DNA from: Cyclobacteriaceae bacterium
GTDB lineage: Bacteria; Bacteroidota; Bacteroidia; Cytophagales; Cyclobacteriaceae
NCBI GenBank assembly: GCA_025808415.1
Contig: CP075525.1
Location: forward strand, 876,001-940,000
DNA length: 64,000 bases
Direction of reading: 5' to 3'
Part shown: one piece after another, positions 55,328-63,111 of the stretch
Layout of the letters: each line of letters opens with the position of its first letter
How positions within the stretch are numbered: the first letter of the stretch is position 1
Position numbers and translations under genes: made by a program
Notes under the pieces: generated by a model
Databases searched by the model: none
What the model saw: the letters and a program-made list of their open reading frames with translations, nothing else
Told to the model about the DNA's origin: nothing

Positions 55328-56116
55328 ATGTCCCAGCTTGTTAAACTCCACGCTTTTTTAGTAGCCAAGCAGCTTGATATTAAAGGCATTAAGAATTTTC
55401 TGGAAATTAAAGTCCAGGCTGATTCTTCATCAGAATTGTTTTACCGGTTAGCCGAGGGCAAGTATCAGCACTATTTCAACTATGGTGTAATTGTTTTTGC
55501 AGGTTATACGGAAGAAGAAATGGTGTGGGCCATAAAGGCTGTGCAGACCTTTCAGCGTAATCCGGTTACCCACTGGTTGCGCGACAGCCATGAAATCCGG
55601 TTTGAGCCTGGAAGCGAAATTCAATTTGAGTTTAATGAGGTGGTAGTGGGCTCGCTTGATGATAAGGTTATGCGCATTACTATGTTCAACCTGGCCCAAT
55701 CGGTTGCGATGGATTATTACCACTCCGTTACCGAAAACCTGCTGGCGGAAGTAAAGGGTTTTACGCAGGAGTTGGAAACGAGCGGCAGGTTAAGCCTGAG
55801 CCGAAAGGCCATGCGAAAGTTTTTGGGCCGGGCATTAAATACACAAAACGAAATTGCCGAGAACATCTACATTTTCGATGCACCTGAATTGGTGTGGGAC
55901 GATCAGTTTCTCGATAAACTTCACCTGGGCTTAATTCGCCACTTCGATTTGCGCGTTCGTTTCAGTGAGTTGGAATACACCATGCGCATCATCGAAGATA
56001 ACCTAACAATCTTCAGGGAACTTTCCCATCAACGCGAAAGCAGTTTGCTGGAGTGGATTATTATTCTGTTGATATTCGTTGAGGTATTGGATATGATCAT
56101 TTCAAAACTGTTCTAA
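55328..56116 (+). CDS. RMD1/DUF155 family protein
   Basis: 262 residues. The DUF155 domain shows ELFYRLAEGKYQHYFNYGVIVFAGYTEEEM and a conserved helical part (VAMDYYHSVTENLLAEVKGF). A single C-terminal membrane helix (LLEWIIILLIFVEVLDMII, about 240-258) is typical. Eukaryotic relatives (Rmd1, RMND1) act in mitochondrial translation; no bacterial function is settled. It is the first gene of a tight set of five with peptide-ligase-type enzymes, 11 bp before the C39-like gene, so it may be the membrane component. Confidence 0.88.
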   Translation: MSQLVKLHAFLVAKQLDIKGIKNFLEIKVQADSSSELFYRLAEGKYQHYFNYGVIVFAGYTEEEMVWAIKAVQTFQRNPVTHWLRDSHEIRFEPGSEIQFEFNEVVVGSLDDKVMRITMFNLAQSVAMDYYHSVTENLLAEVKGFTQELETSGRLSLSRKAMRKFLGRALNTQNEIAENIYIFDAPELVWDDQFLDKLHLGLIRHFDLRVRFSELEYTMRIIEDNLTIFRELSHQRESSLLEWIIILLIFVEVLDMIISKLF

Positions 56117-56127
56117 GAGTTAGTAAT

Positions 56128-56850
56128 ATGCGCAGGGAACTTAATCTTGGATTTGACATTAAAGCACAGCCCGATGAAGTGACCTGCGGCCCTACCTGTT
56201 TGCAGGCTTTGTACCAATATTACGGTGATGACGTTGCGTTGAAGGATGTCATCCGGGAGGTAAAGCAATTGAAGTCGGGCGGTACGCTGGCGGTTATGCT
56301 TGGTAACCACGCATTGCAGCGGGGCTATAAGGTTTGTATTTATTCCTACAACCTCAATGTTTTTGATCCAACGTGGTTCAAGCATCCTTCAAAAAAAATT
56401 GTTCAGTTCCTTAAACAACAAATGGAGTTTAAGCATAAACGCAGGAAATTGCAGATAGCTTCAAAGGCCTATATTAAATTCCTGGAATCGGGCGGTGAGG
56501 TTCGTCACCTTGAACTGGATGATAAACTCATCAAAGGCTACCTGAAGAAATCCATACCAGTATTAACAGGCCTCAGCGCAACGTATCTTTACGGAAGTTC
56601 TCGGGAAATACCCCAGTTCAACATTTACGATTCCATTAAAGGCGAGCCGGTGGGGCATTTTGTGGTGATTAGCGGATACGATGAAGATAAAAATGCAGTT
56701 TACCTGGCGGACCCGATGACACCTAATCCACTCGGCAAGGGGCAGGTGTATAATGTTAGCTTTCCCCGCCTTATCAACAGCATTATGCTGGGCATAGTTA
56801 CCTACGATGCCAACTTGTTAGTAATAGAACCCGGAAAAAAAATCCGATAA
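56128..56850 (+). CDS. C39-like cysteine peptidase family protein
   Basis: 240 residues. A papain-like C39 fold is shown by the catalytic Cys in EVTCGPTCLQALYQYYGDD (about 14-32), His in VGHFVVISGYDEDK and Asp in VYLADPM, so the triad is intact. The middle carries a helical insert with many Lys and Arg (FLKQQMEFKHKRRKLQIASK). Unlike bacteriocin C39 proteins it has no ABC transporter part. Next to an ATP-grasp ligase, it may cleave or trim a ligated peptide. Inference, not proof. Confidence 0.82.
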   Translation: MRRELNLGFDIKAQPDEVTCGPTCLQALYQYYGDDVALKDVIREVKQLKSGGTLAVMLGNHALQRGYKVCIYSYNLNVFDPTWFKHPSKKIVQFLKQQMEFKHKRRKLQIASKAYIKFLESGGEVRHLELDDKLIKGYLKKSIPVLTGLSATYLYGSSREIPQFNIYDSIKGEPVGHFVVISGYDEDKNAVYLADPMTPNPLGKGQVYNVSFPRLINSIMLGIVTYDANLLVIEPGKKIR

Positions 56851-56857
56851 CCCTGTT

Positions 56858-58303
56858 ATGCCAAAGCTAATTGTTGTCGAGAACCCTGAACGCTGGCAAT
56901 TCAAGCTGGAAGATGTTGACGTTATTACGCCCGCACGGTATATAGATGGTGAGGTATACCAGCAAGCCAAGGGCTTAAAAGTTTTAAACCTGTGCAAGTC
57001 GTACCACTATCAAAGTTATGGATATTATGTGTCGCTATTGGCCGAGGCCAGGCACCATAAGGTTTTGCCCGGTGTGGCTACCATCCAGGACTTTCGCTTT
57101 CCTTCGATTTTACGTGAAGATTCACAGGATTTTGATAACCTGATCCAAAGTGTGTTTAAGAGTTATACAGACGACAGGGTTGAGTTCAACATCTATTTTG
57201 GCATCACCAAATCGGAGCACCTGAATAAACTGGCCCGTCATTTATTTCAATATATACAAGCCCCTTCCCTAAAGGCCGTATTTGGCAGACGCAACAAATG
57301 GCTCTTGCAAAGCATCAAACCTTTGAGCATTGGTGAAGTTCCTGAAACTGATCTTGGCCTGTTGCAAAAAGGCCTTGAACAATACCTTCAGCGAAAGCGT
57401 GAGTACCGGCCCGACAAGAAAAAATATGACCTGGCTATTCTGGTAAACCCCAAGGAAACCAATCCGCCTTCCGATGAAAAGGCTATTCAGCGTTTTATCA
57501 AAGCGGCCGACCAGGCAGGTTTTTATACCGAGCTGATTACAAAGAATGACCTGGATAAACTCGTACAGTTTGATGCCTTGTTTATCCGTGAATCAACGTA
57601 TGTTAACCATCATACCTTCAGGTTTGCAAAAAAGGCACAATCATTAGGGCTTGCGGTAATTGATGACCCCGAATCAATTTTAAAGTGCACCAATAAAGTT
57701 TACTTGTTTGAATTGCTGAACGCCAATAAAATTTTGACACCCCGGTCATTTGTCATCAGCAAAGAGAATTATAAAAAATTGCCTGATAAATTACCTTTTC
57801 CATTTATACTTAAACAACCCGATGGTGCCTTTAGTAAAGGTGTCTTTAAAATATCCTCTGCCGATCAATTTAAAGAAGTAACCACGGCCATGTTCAAAGA
57901 TTCAGATTTGCTTATTGCCCAGGAATATTTACCCACACCTTTCGATTGGCGGGTAGGCGTAGTGGATGGTAAGCCGCTCTATGTTTGCAAATACTTCATG
58001 GCTTCCGAGCATTGGCAAATCGTAAACTGGAATGCCCAGGAAAGTTCGCGCGAAGGAAATGTAGATTGCATCCCGGTTGATCAGGCACCCTCCGGTTTGA
58101 TACGTACTGCCTTAAAAGCAACTGCACTCATTGGCAAAAGTTTGTATGGTGTAGACATGAAGGAAGCCGATGGTAAGTTTTACGTTATTGAAATAAACGA
58201 TAACCCTAATATTGATGGAGGCATTGAAGATAAAATCCTGAAGGATAAATTGTATTCCACCATAATGGACGTATTTTTAAATAAGATCAAAGCCGATCGA
58301 TAA
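56858..58303 (+). CDS. RimK-like ATP-grasp amide ligase
   Basis: 481 residues. A RimK-N-like domain fills about 1-190. The ATP-grasp fold follows from about 200, with KCTNKVYLFELLNANKI, FPFILKQPDGAFSKGVFK and the metal/ATP residues in EINDNPNIDGG near the C-terminus. It should activate a carboxylate as acyl-phosphate and join an amine, as RimK adds glutamates. It follows the C39-like gene after 7 bp and precedes the GCS2-like gene by 1 bp. The substrate is unknown. Confidence 0.9.
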   Translation: MPKLIVVENPERWQFKLEDVDVITPARYIDGEVYQQAKGLKVLNLCKSYHYQSYGYYVSLLAEARHHKVLPGVATIQDFRFPSILREDSQDFDNLIQSVFKSYTDDRVEFNIYFGITKSEHLNKLARHLFQYIQAPSLKAVFGRRNKWLLQSIKPLSIGEVPETDLGLLQKGLEQYLQRKREYRPDKKKYDLAILVNPKETNPPSDEKAIQRFIKAADQAGFYTELITKNDLDKLVQFDALFIRESTYVNHHTFRFAKKAQSLGLAVIDDPESILKCTNKVYLFELLNANKILTPRSFVISKENYKKLPDKLPFPFILKQPDGAFSKGVFKISSADQFKEVTTAMFKDSDLLIAQEYLPTPFDWRVGVVDGKPLYVCKYFMASEHWQIVNWNAQESSREGNVDCIPVDQAPSGLIRTALKATALIGKSLYGVDMKEADGKFYVIEINDNPNIDGGIEDKILKDKLYSTIMDVFLNKIKADR

Positions 58304-58304
58304 A

Positions 58305-59546
58305 ATGGTACAACCCCCGCGCATACATCTGTTTCAAGGCTATGGCGTAGAATTGGAATACATGATTGTAAACCAGGAGACGCTGGCCATAAAACCCATT
58401 GCCGATGAACTGCTGAAACATGAGTTGGGCAGTTATGGCAGTGACTTTGAAAACGGAATGGTTACATGGTCTAACGAGTTGGTGCTTCACGTGCTTGAAT
58501 TAAAGTCCACTTTTCCTGAAAATAACCTCACGGTGCTGGAGCATGCCTTTGCGGATAATGTTAAGCGCATCAACGCCATACTTACCGGTTGGAACGCCAA
58601 ATTATTGCCCACAGGTGCCCACCCTTTTATGGACCCATTGGCGGAAACAAAGCTATGGCCGCATGAAAGCAATGAAGTATACGAGGTCTATAATAAGATT
58701 TTTGATTGCCGTGGCCACGGCTGGTCCAACGTGCAAAGCACGCATTTAAATTTGCCGTTTTATGACGATGAGGAATTTGCCCGGCTCCATGCAGCCGTGC
58801 GTTTAGTGCTGCCCATCCTACCGGCCTTGTGTGCCAGCACGCCAATGATCGAGGGGCGATTGACAGGCTCGTTGAATACGCGTTTGAAATATTACAAAAC
58901 CAACCAGTCTAAAATACCATCCATTACTGGCCGGGTAATTCCCGAAGCAGTTTTCTCTAAACGAAATTACCTGAACACGATTTATGAAAAAATCAAGAGC
59001 GATATTGCGGTTCATGACCCACAACAGCTATTAAACCCCATTTGGGTAAACTCGCGTGGTGCCATACCACGCTTCGACAGGGGTTCTATTGAAATCCGCA
59101 TCATGGATGTGCAGGAATGCCCGGCTGCGGATATTGCACTATTGGAGTTGGTCATTGAAACCATTAAAGCATTGGTGAATGGAAAGTTGATTGACCACGA
59201 TGCACAAATGAGATATAAAACCGACACCCTGGTACAGCTTTTCGATTTGTGTGTTGAGCGTGCGGAAGAAGCTATGGTGCAGGATGCCGAATACCTGAAA
59301 ATTTTTGGTGCTGATAAGCCTGTAAGAGCGGGTGATCTCTGGAAGTTTATACTGGATTCCTTGATCAGGCGCGGTAACACTGTGTTGGAACGGTGGCGCC
59401 CCGAATTGAACATCCTGCTCAACGAAGGCTCATTGGCTACGCGCATTGTAAAGGCACTTCATGGCGATTTAGGCCGAGCTTCTGTTCATAAAGTTTACAG
59501 TCAGTTGGCCGATTGCCTGGCTCAAAATAAAATATTCCTCCCCTGA
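58305..59546 (+). CDS. GCS2-type carboxylate-amine ligase (glutamate-cysteine ligase-like)
   Basis: 413 residues. The glutamine-synthetase-like fold of GCS2/COG2170 ligases is shown by FQGYGVELEYMIVN (metal-binding Glu), PTGAHPFMDP, STHLNLPFYDDEE and EIRIMDVQECPAADIALLELV. Such enzymes ligate glutamate, or another acid, to an amine with ATP, without being true GshA. Beside a RimK-like ligase, it probably makes a gamma-glutamyl-type compound, but the product is not identifiable. Its stop codon overlaps the start of the next gene (CTGA). Confidence 0.9.
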   Translation: MVQPPRIHLFQGYGVELEYMIVNQETLAIKPIADELLKHELGSYGSDFENGMVTWSNELVLHVLELKSTFPENNLTVLEHAFADNVKRINAILTGWNAKLLPTGAHPFMDPLAETKLWPHESNEVYEVYNKIFDCRGHGWSNVQSTHLNLPFYDDEEFARLHAAVRLVLPILPALCASTPMIEGRLTGSLNTRLKYYKTNQSKIPSITGRVIPEAVFSKRNYLNTIYEKIKSDIAVHDPQQLLNPIWVNSRGAIPRFDRGSIEIRIMDVQECPAADIALLELVIETIKALVNGKLIDHDAQMRYKTDTLVQLFDLCVERAEEAMVQDAEYLKIFGADKPVRAGDLWKFILDSLIRRGNTVLERWRPELNILLNEGSLATRIVKALHGDLGRASVHKVYSQLADCLAQNKIFLP

Positions 59547-60223
59547 TTTACGCAAGCATTGTTATTAGTTGCGAGCATGCCGGAAACTTGGTTCCGGAAA
59601 AATTCAAGCCTTTATTTGACGGGTCGGAAGAGTTGTTGCAGTCTCACAGGGGTTGGGATCCTGGTGCGTATGAGGTAGCCACGTATTTGTCCAACCAACT
59701 GCATGTACCCGTTTACAGTATGGCGGTTACACGGTTATTGATCGAGATGAACCGTTCGCTCAACAGCACAACATTATTTTCTGAGTTTAGCAGCGGTCTT
59801 TCAACTACAGAAAAATCGCAACTTGTGCAGGACTATTATTTACCGTATCGGAATGCTGTTGAAGCGGCCATAGCACATAATGTGAGGCCGGTGCTTCATT
59901 TGTCTGTGCACTCTTTTACCCCCGTTTTACATGGAGTTGAGCGAAACGTTGATGTAGGTTTACTGTTTGATCCGAATGTTGCGTCAGAAACAAGGTTTTG
60001 TACTGCGCTAAAAAAATCCCTCGAAATCCGTTTGCCTGATCTAAGGATCAAATTCAATGAGCCTTATAATGGAACCGATGATGGTGTTACCATGGCCATG
60101 CGAAAAAAATTCCCAGGCACTGAATACCTGGGAATTGAAATTGAACTCAATCAAAAATTTGTAGGTAGCCCAACCTGGTTAAGGATTCAGCGGGCTTTTG
60201 GTGAAGCTATTCGTTTAAGCTAA
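59543..60223 (+). CDS. N-formylglutamate amidohydrolase-like protein, probable CTG start
   Basis: About 226 residues. The family's first conserved motif, SCEHAGN, is encoded at about 59567-59587, upstream of the first ATG/GTG/TTG in this frame (TTG at 59588). The CTG at 59543 would make CTGA overlap with the GCS2 stop, as ATGA does elsewhere here, and ATT at 59546 is an alternative. Further motifs are HLSVHSFTP, NEPYNGTDDGVT and YLGIEIELNQKF. It resembles enzymes that hydrolyse N-formylglutamate to glutamate and formate; here it may instead recycle the operon's product. Confidence 0.82.
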   Translation: MIYASIVISCEHAGNLVPEKFKPLFDGSEELLQSHRGWDPGAYEVATYLSNQLHVPVYSMAVTRLLIEMNRSLNSTTLFSEFSSGLSTTEKSQLVQDYYLPYRNAVEAAIAHNVRPVLHLSVHSFTPVLHGVERNVDVGLLFDPNVASETRFCTALKKSLEIRLPDLRIKFNEPYNGTDDGVTMAMRKKFPGTEYLGIEIELNQKFVGSPTWLRIQRAFGEAIRLS

Positions 60224-60623
60224 CCACTGCATTGCCTTTGGCTTCCGTAATTACCAGCTTTACGATTGAACCCTTTACCTTATTGTTCAGTTCGGCATTC
60301 AAAATGAGTTGATAATTTCCGACTTTGGCATTCTCAGCCACTTTAATCGTTGCCACACTGGTTTCGAACATGCCTTCGGCTGGTTCAAATGTTACCGATA
60401 CACCTTCTGGTAACTGAGACGAGAAACCGAGTTTGGCCTTTGATTTCGTGTAAGTTTTCGAACGGTGGATGTTTACGTTTAACTCGGTTGTTGTTCCGGC
60501 CTTTACTTCCAAAGCATTTTTACTAAGCTGAATGGCAAATTCAGTGCGGGGGGCAGTTTGCGCAAATGTTTCTGTTGCCACGGCAACAAAAAACAACAGG
60601 ATGAACATGTACAGGTTTTTCAT
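60207..60623 (-). CDS. Secreted small Ig-like domain protein
   Basis: 138 residues. A signal peptide ends at ETFAQ (about 1-21). The mature part is an all-beta domain (EVKAGTTTELNVNIHRSK, PEGVSVTFEPAEGMFETSVATIKVAENAKVGNYQLILNAEL) like NEW3 or COG1470 Ig-type domains. No catalytic or sorting motif. It converges with the amidohydrolase (17-bp overlap) and has 185 bp upstream that include a LytTR-like operator pair and a palindrome, so it is a candidate target of the regulator next to it. Confidence 0.75.
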   Translation of the reverse strand: MKNLYMFILLFFVAVATETFAQTAPRTEFAIQLSKNALEVKAGTTTELNVNIHRSKTYTKSKAKLGFSSQLPEGVSVTFEPAEGMFETSVATIKVAENAKVGNYQLILNAELNNKVKGSIVKLVITEAKGNAVVSLNE

Positions 60624-60641
60624 GGCGGTTTGTTTTTTAGT

Positions 60642-60655
60642 GTTGTAAGTACAAC
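60642..60655. promoter_or_regulatory. Perfect palindrome near the secreted Ig-like gene start
   Basis: GTTGTA AG TACAAC, a 6-bp inverted repeat with a 2-bp centre, 18 bp upstream of the ATG at 60623 on the minus strand. It may be an operator or a 5' leader hairpin. No regulator can be assigned. Confidence 0.45.
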
Positions 60656-60732
60656 GCTAAGGACGTGCGATTGGACGGATTATTTTGGTGGTTGTGGTGA
60701 TTGGTAACACTTGTGTCAGGAAATGCAAAGTG

Positions 60733-60762
60733 TTGGGGTGAACGTGATTTTTTTTGGGGTGA
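60733..60762. promoter_or_regulatory. Direct-repeat pair, candidate LytTR operator 1
   Basis: TTGGGGTGA at 60733-60741 and 60754-60762, exactly 21 bp apart start to start. It lies 110 bp upstream of the secreted Ig-like gene. Two 9-bp direct repeats with 12-bp spacers are the arrangement described for LytTR-domain binding sites such as those of AgrA. Confidence 0.6.
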
Positions 60763-60808
60763 GCGGAGGACGCTGAAATAGGACTATGCCTTGGTAAAAT
60801 CAATTTTT

Positions 60809-61705
60809 TTAAGAGAGTTCCATTACGTTTTTCCATTGGCTGATCTTCTCCAGCACTTCTTTACCCTTTTGCCGCGACACCGGTATGGCTATGTCAGTGT
60901 CCAGGATTTTTAATTTATAGCCATTGGTATTTCCCGAAACCATATCAATAGCATTGATATTGACCAGGTATGACCGGTGGCAACGCATGGTAAACGAGTT
61001 ATCCATCTGGCTTTCAATGCTTTTAAGATTTGCCCGCAATAACTTTTTTTGAATACCTTCTCCATTTTTCCAAACCACAGTGGAGTAGTTGTCATCGGCC
61101 TGCACATACAGCAAATCGGGCAGGTTGATGGAAAGGGTCTCGCTCGTATCGGAATGCAGTATAATGGTATTGGAATGACTGCTTTTGGGGACTTCTTTTT
61201 TAAGGGATTGGATTTTCTGAAGCTCGGTATTTGCTTTCAAGGCATCCTTAAGGGTTTCCTGCAGCATAATGTTGCGCAGAAACAAAGTAGTTAACGCAAT
61301 AGGAATTATGCCCCTAAGCACAACCCTGCTGTTGGCTTCAATAATGTTTTCCCAAACTGTTTTTTCGGGGCATATGTAATAAATATCCACCACCGAAGCG
61401 GCAATACCGATCAGGACCAAGTGCCATATATTTAGGACAATATATTTTTTAACCGTCCAGCTTACAGGATCGAACCAAACCGGGAAAAGCCTTGGAAGAA
61501 GTATTATATTGATTGCCAGGCAGATAAATGTAATGCCGGCAAACAGAAGATGTTGGGGCAAAGTAAGGTCAAGGTCATTCCTGCTCCGGAAAGCAATCAT
61601 AAAGGCAAACACAAACAATGTGATTACTGCAATGAGGCCTAAATTTTTGCGGTCATCATTCAGGTAAAAAGGAAAGGGCGTATTTAACTTTTCTGCCAAT
61701 TGCAT
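60809..61705 (-). CDS. Membrane-bound LytTR-family transcriptional regulator
   Basis: 298 residues. Four hydrophobic helices fill about 25-150, with a cytosolic linker carrying a coiled segment (TELQKIQSLKKEV). The C-terminal LytTR domain (about 195-295) shows LPDLLYVQADDNYSTVVW, SQMDNSFTMRCHRSYLVNINAI and IPVSRQKGKEVLEKI. This is a one-component membrane regulator without a receiver domain or histidine kinase. A direct-repeat pair with 21-bp period lies about 105 bp upstream of its own ATG and another upstream of the adjacent gene, suggesting autoregulation. Confidence 0.9.
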   Translation of the reverse strand: MQLAEKLNTPFPFYLNDDRKNLGLIAVITLFVFAFMIAFRSRNDLDLTLPQHLLFAGITFICLAINIILLPRLFPVWFDPVSWTVKKYIVLNIWHLVLIGIAASVVDIYYICPEKTVWENIIEANSRVVLRGIIPIALTTLFLRNIMLQETLKDALKANTELQKIQSLKKEVPKSSHSNTIILHSDTSETLSINLPDLLYVQADDNYSTVVWKNGEGIQKKLLRANLKSIESQMDNSFTMRCHRSYLVNINAIDMVSGNTNGYKLKILDTDIAIPVSRQKGKEVLEKISQWKNVMELS

Positions 61706-61809
61706 GGTACTCGGAAAACGGAATTTTCAGGCTAAAGTTCTCCCATTGTCATCAATCAATTGTTAACCCAGTATCATCTGGGATCGGTACAGGTTCACCC
61801 ATGGGAATT

Positions 61810-61839
61810 TTGGGGTGAAAGGTATTGGTTTTGGGGTAA
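61810..61839. promoter_or_regulatory. Direct-repeat pair, candidate LytTR operator 2
   Basis: TTGGGGTGA (61810-61818) and TTGGGGTAA (61831-61839), again 21 bp apart. It lies 105 bp upstream of the LytTR gene and just past the stop of the membrane protein gene. Inverted TCACCC words flank it at 61795 and 61854. Confidence 0.6.
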
Positions 61840-61853
61840 AAAGCCCGGGTATT

Positions 61854-62471
61854 TCACCCCTGAAGTTCCTGGAGAAGCGATCGGAGCTTATCAATGTGGT
61901 TGCCGTAGAGTTTTTTCAGGTACCAATCGGTAATACGGTAAACCCCAGCCATAAATACCACCGAAAGCACAATAAATGAAATGGTGTATACCGGTCTTTC
62001 AAATTTTTCAAAAAACCTGTCAAAGCCAGATTCAAGCGCCCCAAACAATAACCCCAGAGCAAAAAATAATGGATAAAGGATGGCATAGCTGCGTTTATAG
62101 AATTTCATATAGGCATCCAGTTTTTTCAGCAAGTGTGTCAGGTTATCCTTCAGGTTTTCATGCCCCGAATCGTACTTATTTAACAGGATGATTTTCTTCA
62201 CATAGTATAACGTGAACGATACCAGCAGGATCACCAAGCTGATGATCGTCCACATCAAGGCACCATCTTTCAGGCTTAGGCTGTAACCCACCAACGCAAG
62301 CATGCATAGTATGGTGAAGACAAGTTCGAACCAAACGTTGCGCTTCAGTTTATGGATCAGGGCATTGCTGCGTTTGCCCAGCATATCAAGAATTTCCTTC
62401 TCGTTTTTAGTTTCGAAGGTTTCCTGCTGCTTCCAAATTGATTTTAAGTCATCCAGTTCTTCCATGGTCAT
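61854..62471 (-). CDS. Membrane protein coupled to the ECF sigma factor, probable anti-sigma
   Basis: 205 residues with about four hydrophobic helices (near 45-62, 68-88, 128-148, 160-180). The N-terminal ~35 residues (MTMEELDDLKSIWKQQETFE) are charged and may bind sigma. Its ATG overlaps the sigma stop by 4 nt (ATGA), the layout of ECF sigma/anti-sigma pairs. No canonical zinc anti-sigma motif is present. The family is common beside Bacteroidota ECF genes and is often annotated as hypothetical. Role inferred from position. Confidence 0.7.
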   Translation of the reverse strand: MTMEELDDLKSIWKQQETFETKNEKEILDMLGKRSNALIHKLKRNVWFELVFTILCMLALVGYSLSLKDGALMWTIISLVILLVSFTLYYVKKIILLNKYDSGHENLKDNLTHLLKKLDAYMKFYKRSYAILYPLFFALGLLFGALESGFDRFFEKFERPVYTISFIVLSVVFMAGVYRITDWYLKKLYGNHIDKLRSLLQELQG

Positions 62472-62968
62472 GGATTCATAAGTTTCCTAAGTTTTTCGCG
62501 TATCCGGTTCATGCGCACCCGTACGTTGTTTTGCGTAATGCCAATGGTTTCTGCGATTTCATCGTAAGGGATTTCATCCAGGGCCATCATAATAATAGCC
62601 CGCTCAATCTCCGAAAGCTGCCGAATGCTCCATTGGAGTTTTTGCAGGTTTTCCTCATGATGATCCGAAGATGAATCGGATATGTTGAAATGCCTTTCGT
62701 TCAGGTCTTCCGTTTGCAGGCCGCGCTTTTGTTTTCGTAAACCCGATATGGCCGTGTTCAGTGCAATGCGGTACATCCAGGTGGTTATCTTGGAGTCTCC
62801 CCGGAACGTATGGAAAGACTTCCAAAGCTGGAGTACAACTTCCTGAAACAAATCGTTGCGTGCCTCCCGATCGGTTTCATACAAATTGCAAACCTTGTGG
62901 ATAAGCCCCTGATGCTCGTTCACCAGGTTAACAAAAGATTTTTCTTGGTCGCTTATCAAAACAGGCAC
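62468..62968 (-). CDS. ECF-type RNA polymerase sigma factor
   Basis: 166 residues. Region 2 covers FVNLVNEHQGLIHKVCNLYETDREARNDLFQEVVLQLWKS with FRGDSKITTWMYRIALNTAISGLRK; region 4 is LQWSIRQLSEIERAIIMMALDEIPYDEIAETIGITQNNVRVRMNRI. The start is a GTG at 62968, with no in-frame ATG just upstream. The coupled membrane protein probably holds it inactive. The minus-strand upstream sequence has TATCTTTC, a poor match to TAnnTTTG, near 62980. Confidence 0.9.
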   Translation of the reverse strand: MPVLISDQEKSFVNLVNEHQGLIHKVCNLYETDREARNDLFQEVVLQLWKSFHTFRGDSKITTWMYRIALNTAISGLRKQKRGLQTEDLNERHFNISDSSSDHHEENLQKLQWSIRQLSEIERAIIMMALDEIPYDEIAETIGITQNNVRVRMNRIREKLRKLMNP

Positions 62969-63111
62969 TTCAATTGGTATGTCGAAAGATAAGAAAGATA
63001 ATTACAGGTATCGAAATGCCATGAATCCTAACGCTTGTATCCAAAAGTTTTGAGGGCATCGAAAAGTATCATCCTGCTTTTTATTTCGAAACCATATACA
63101 TAGTTTGGACT

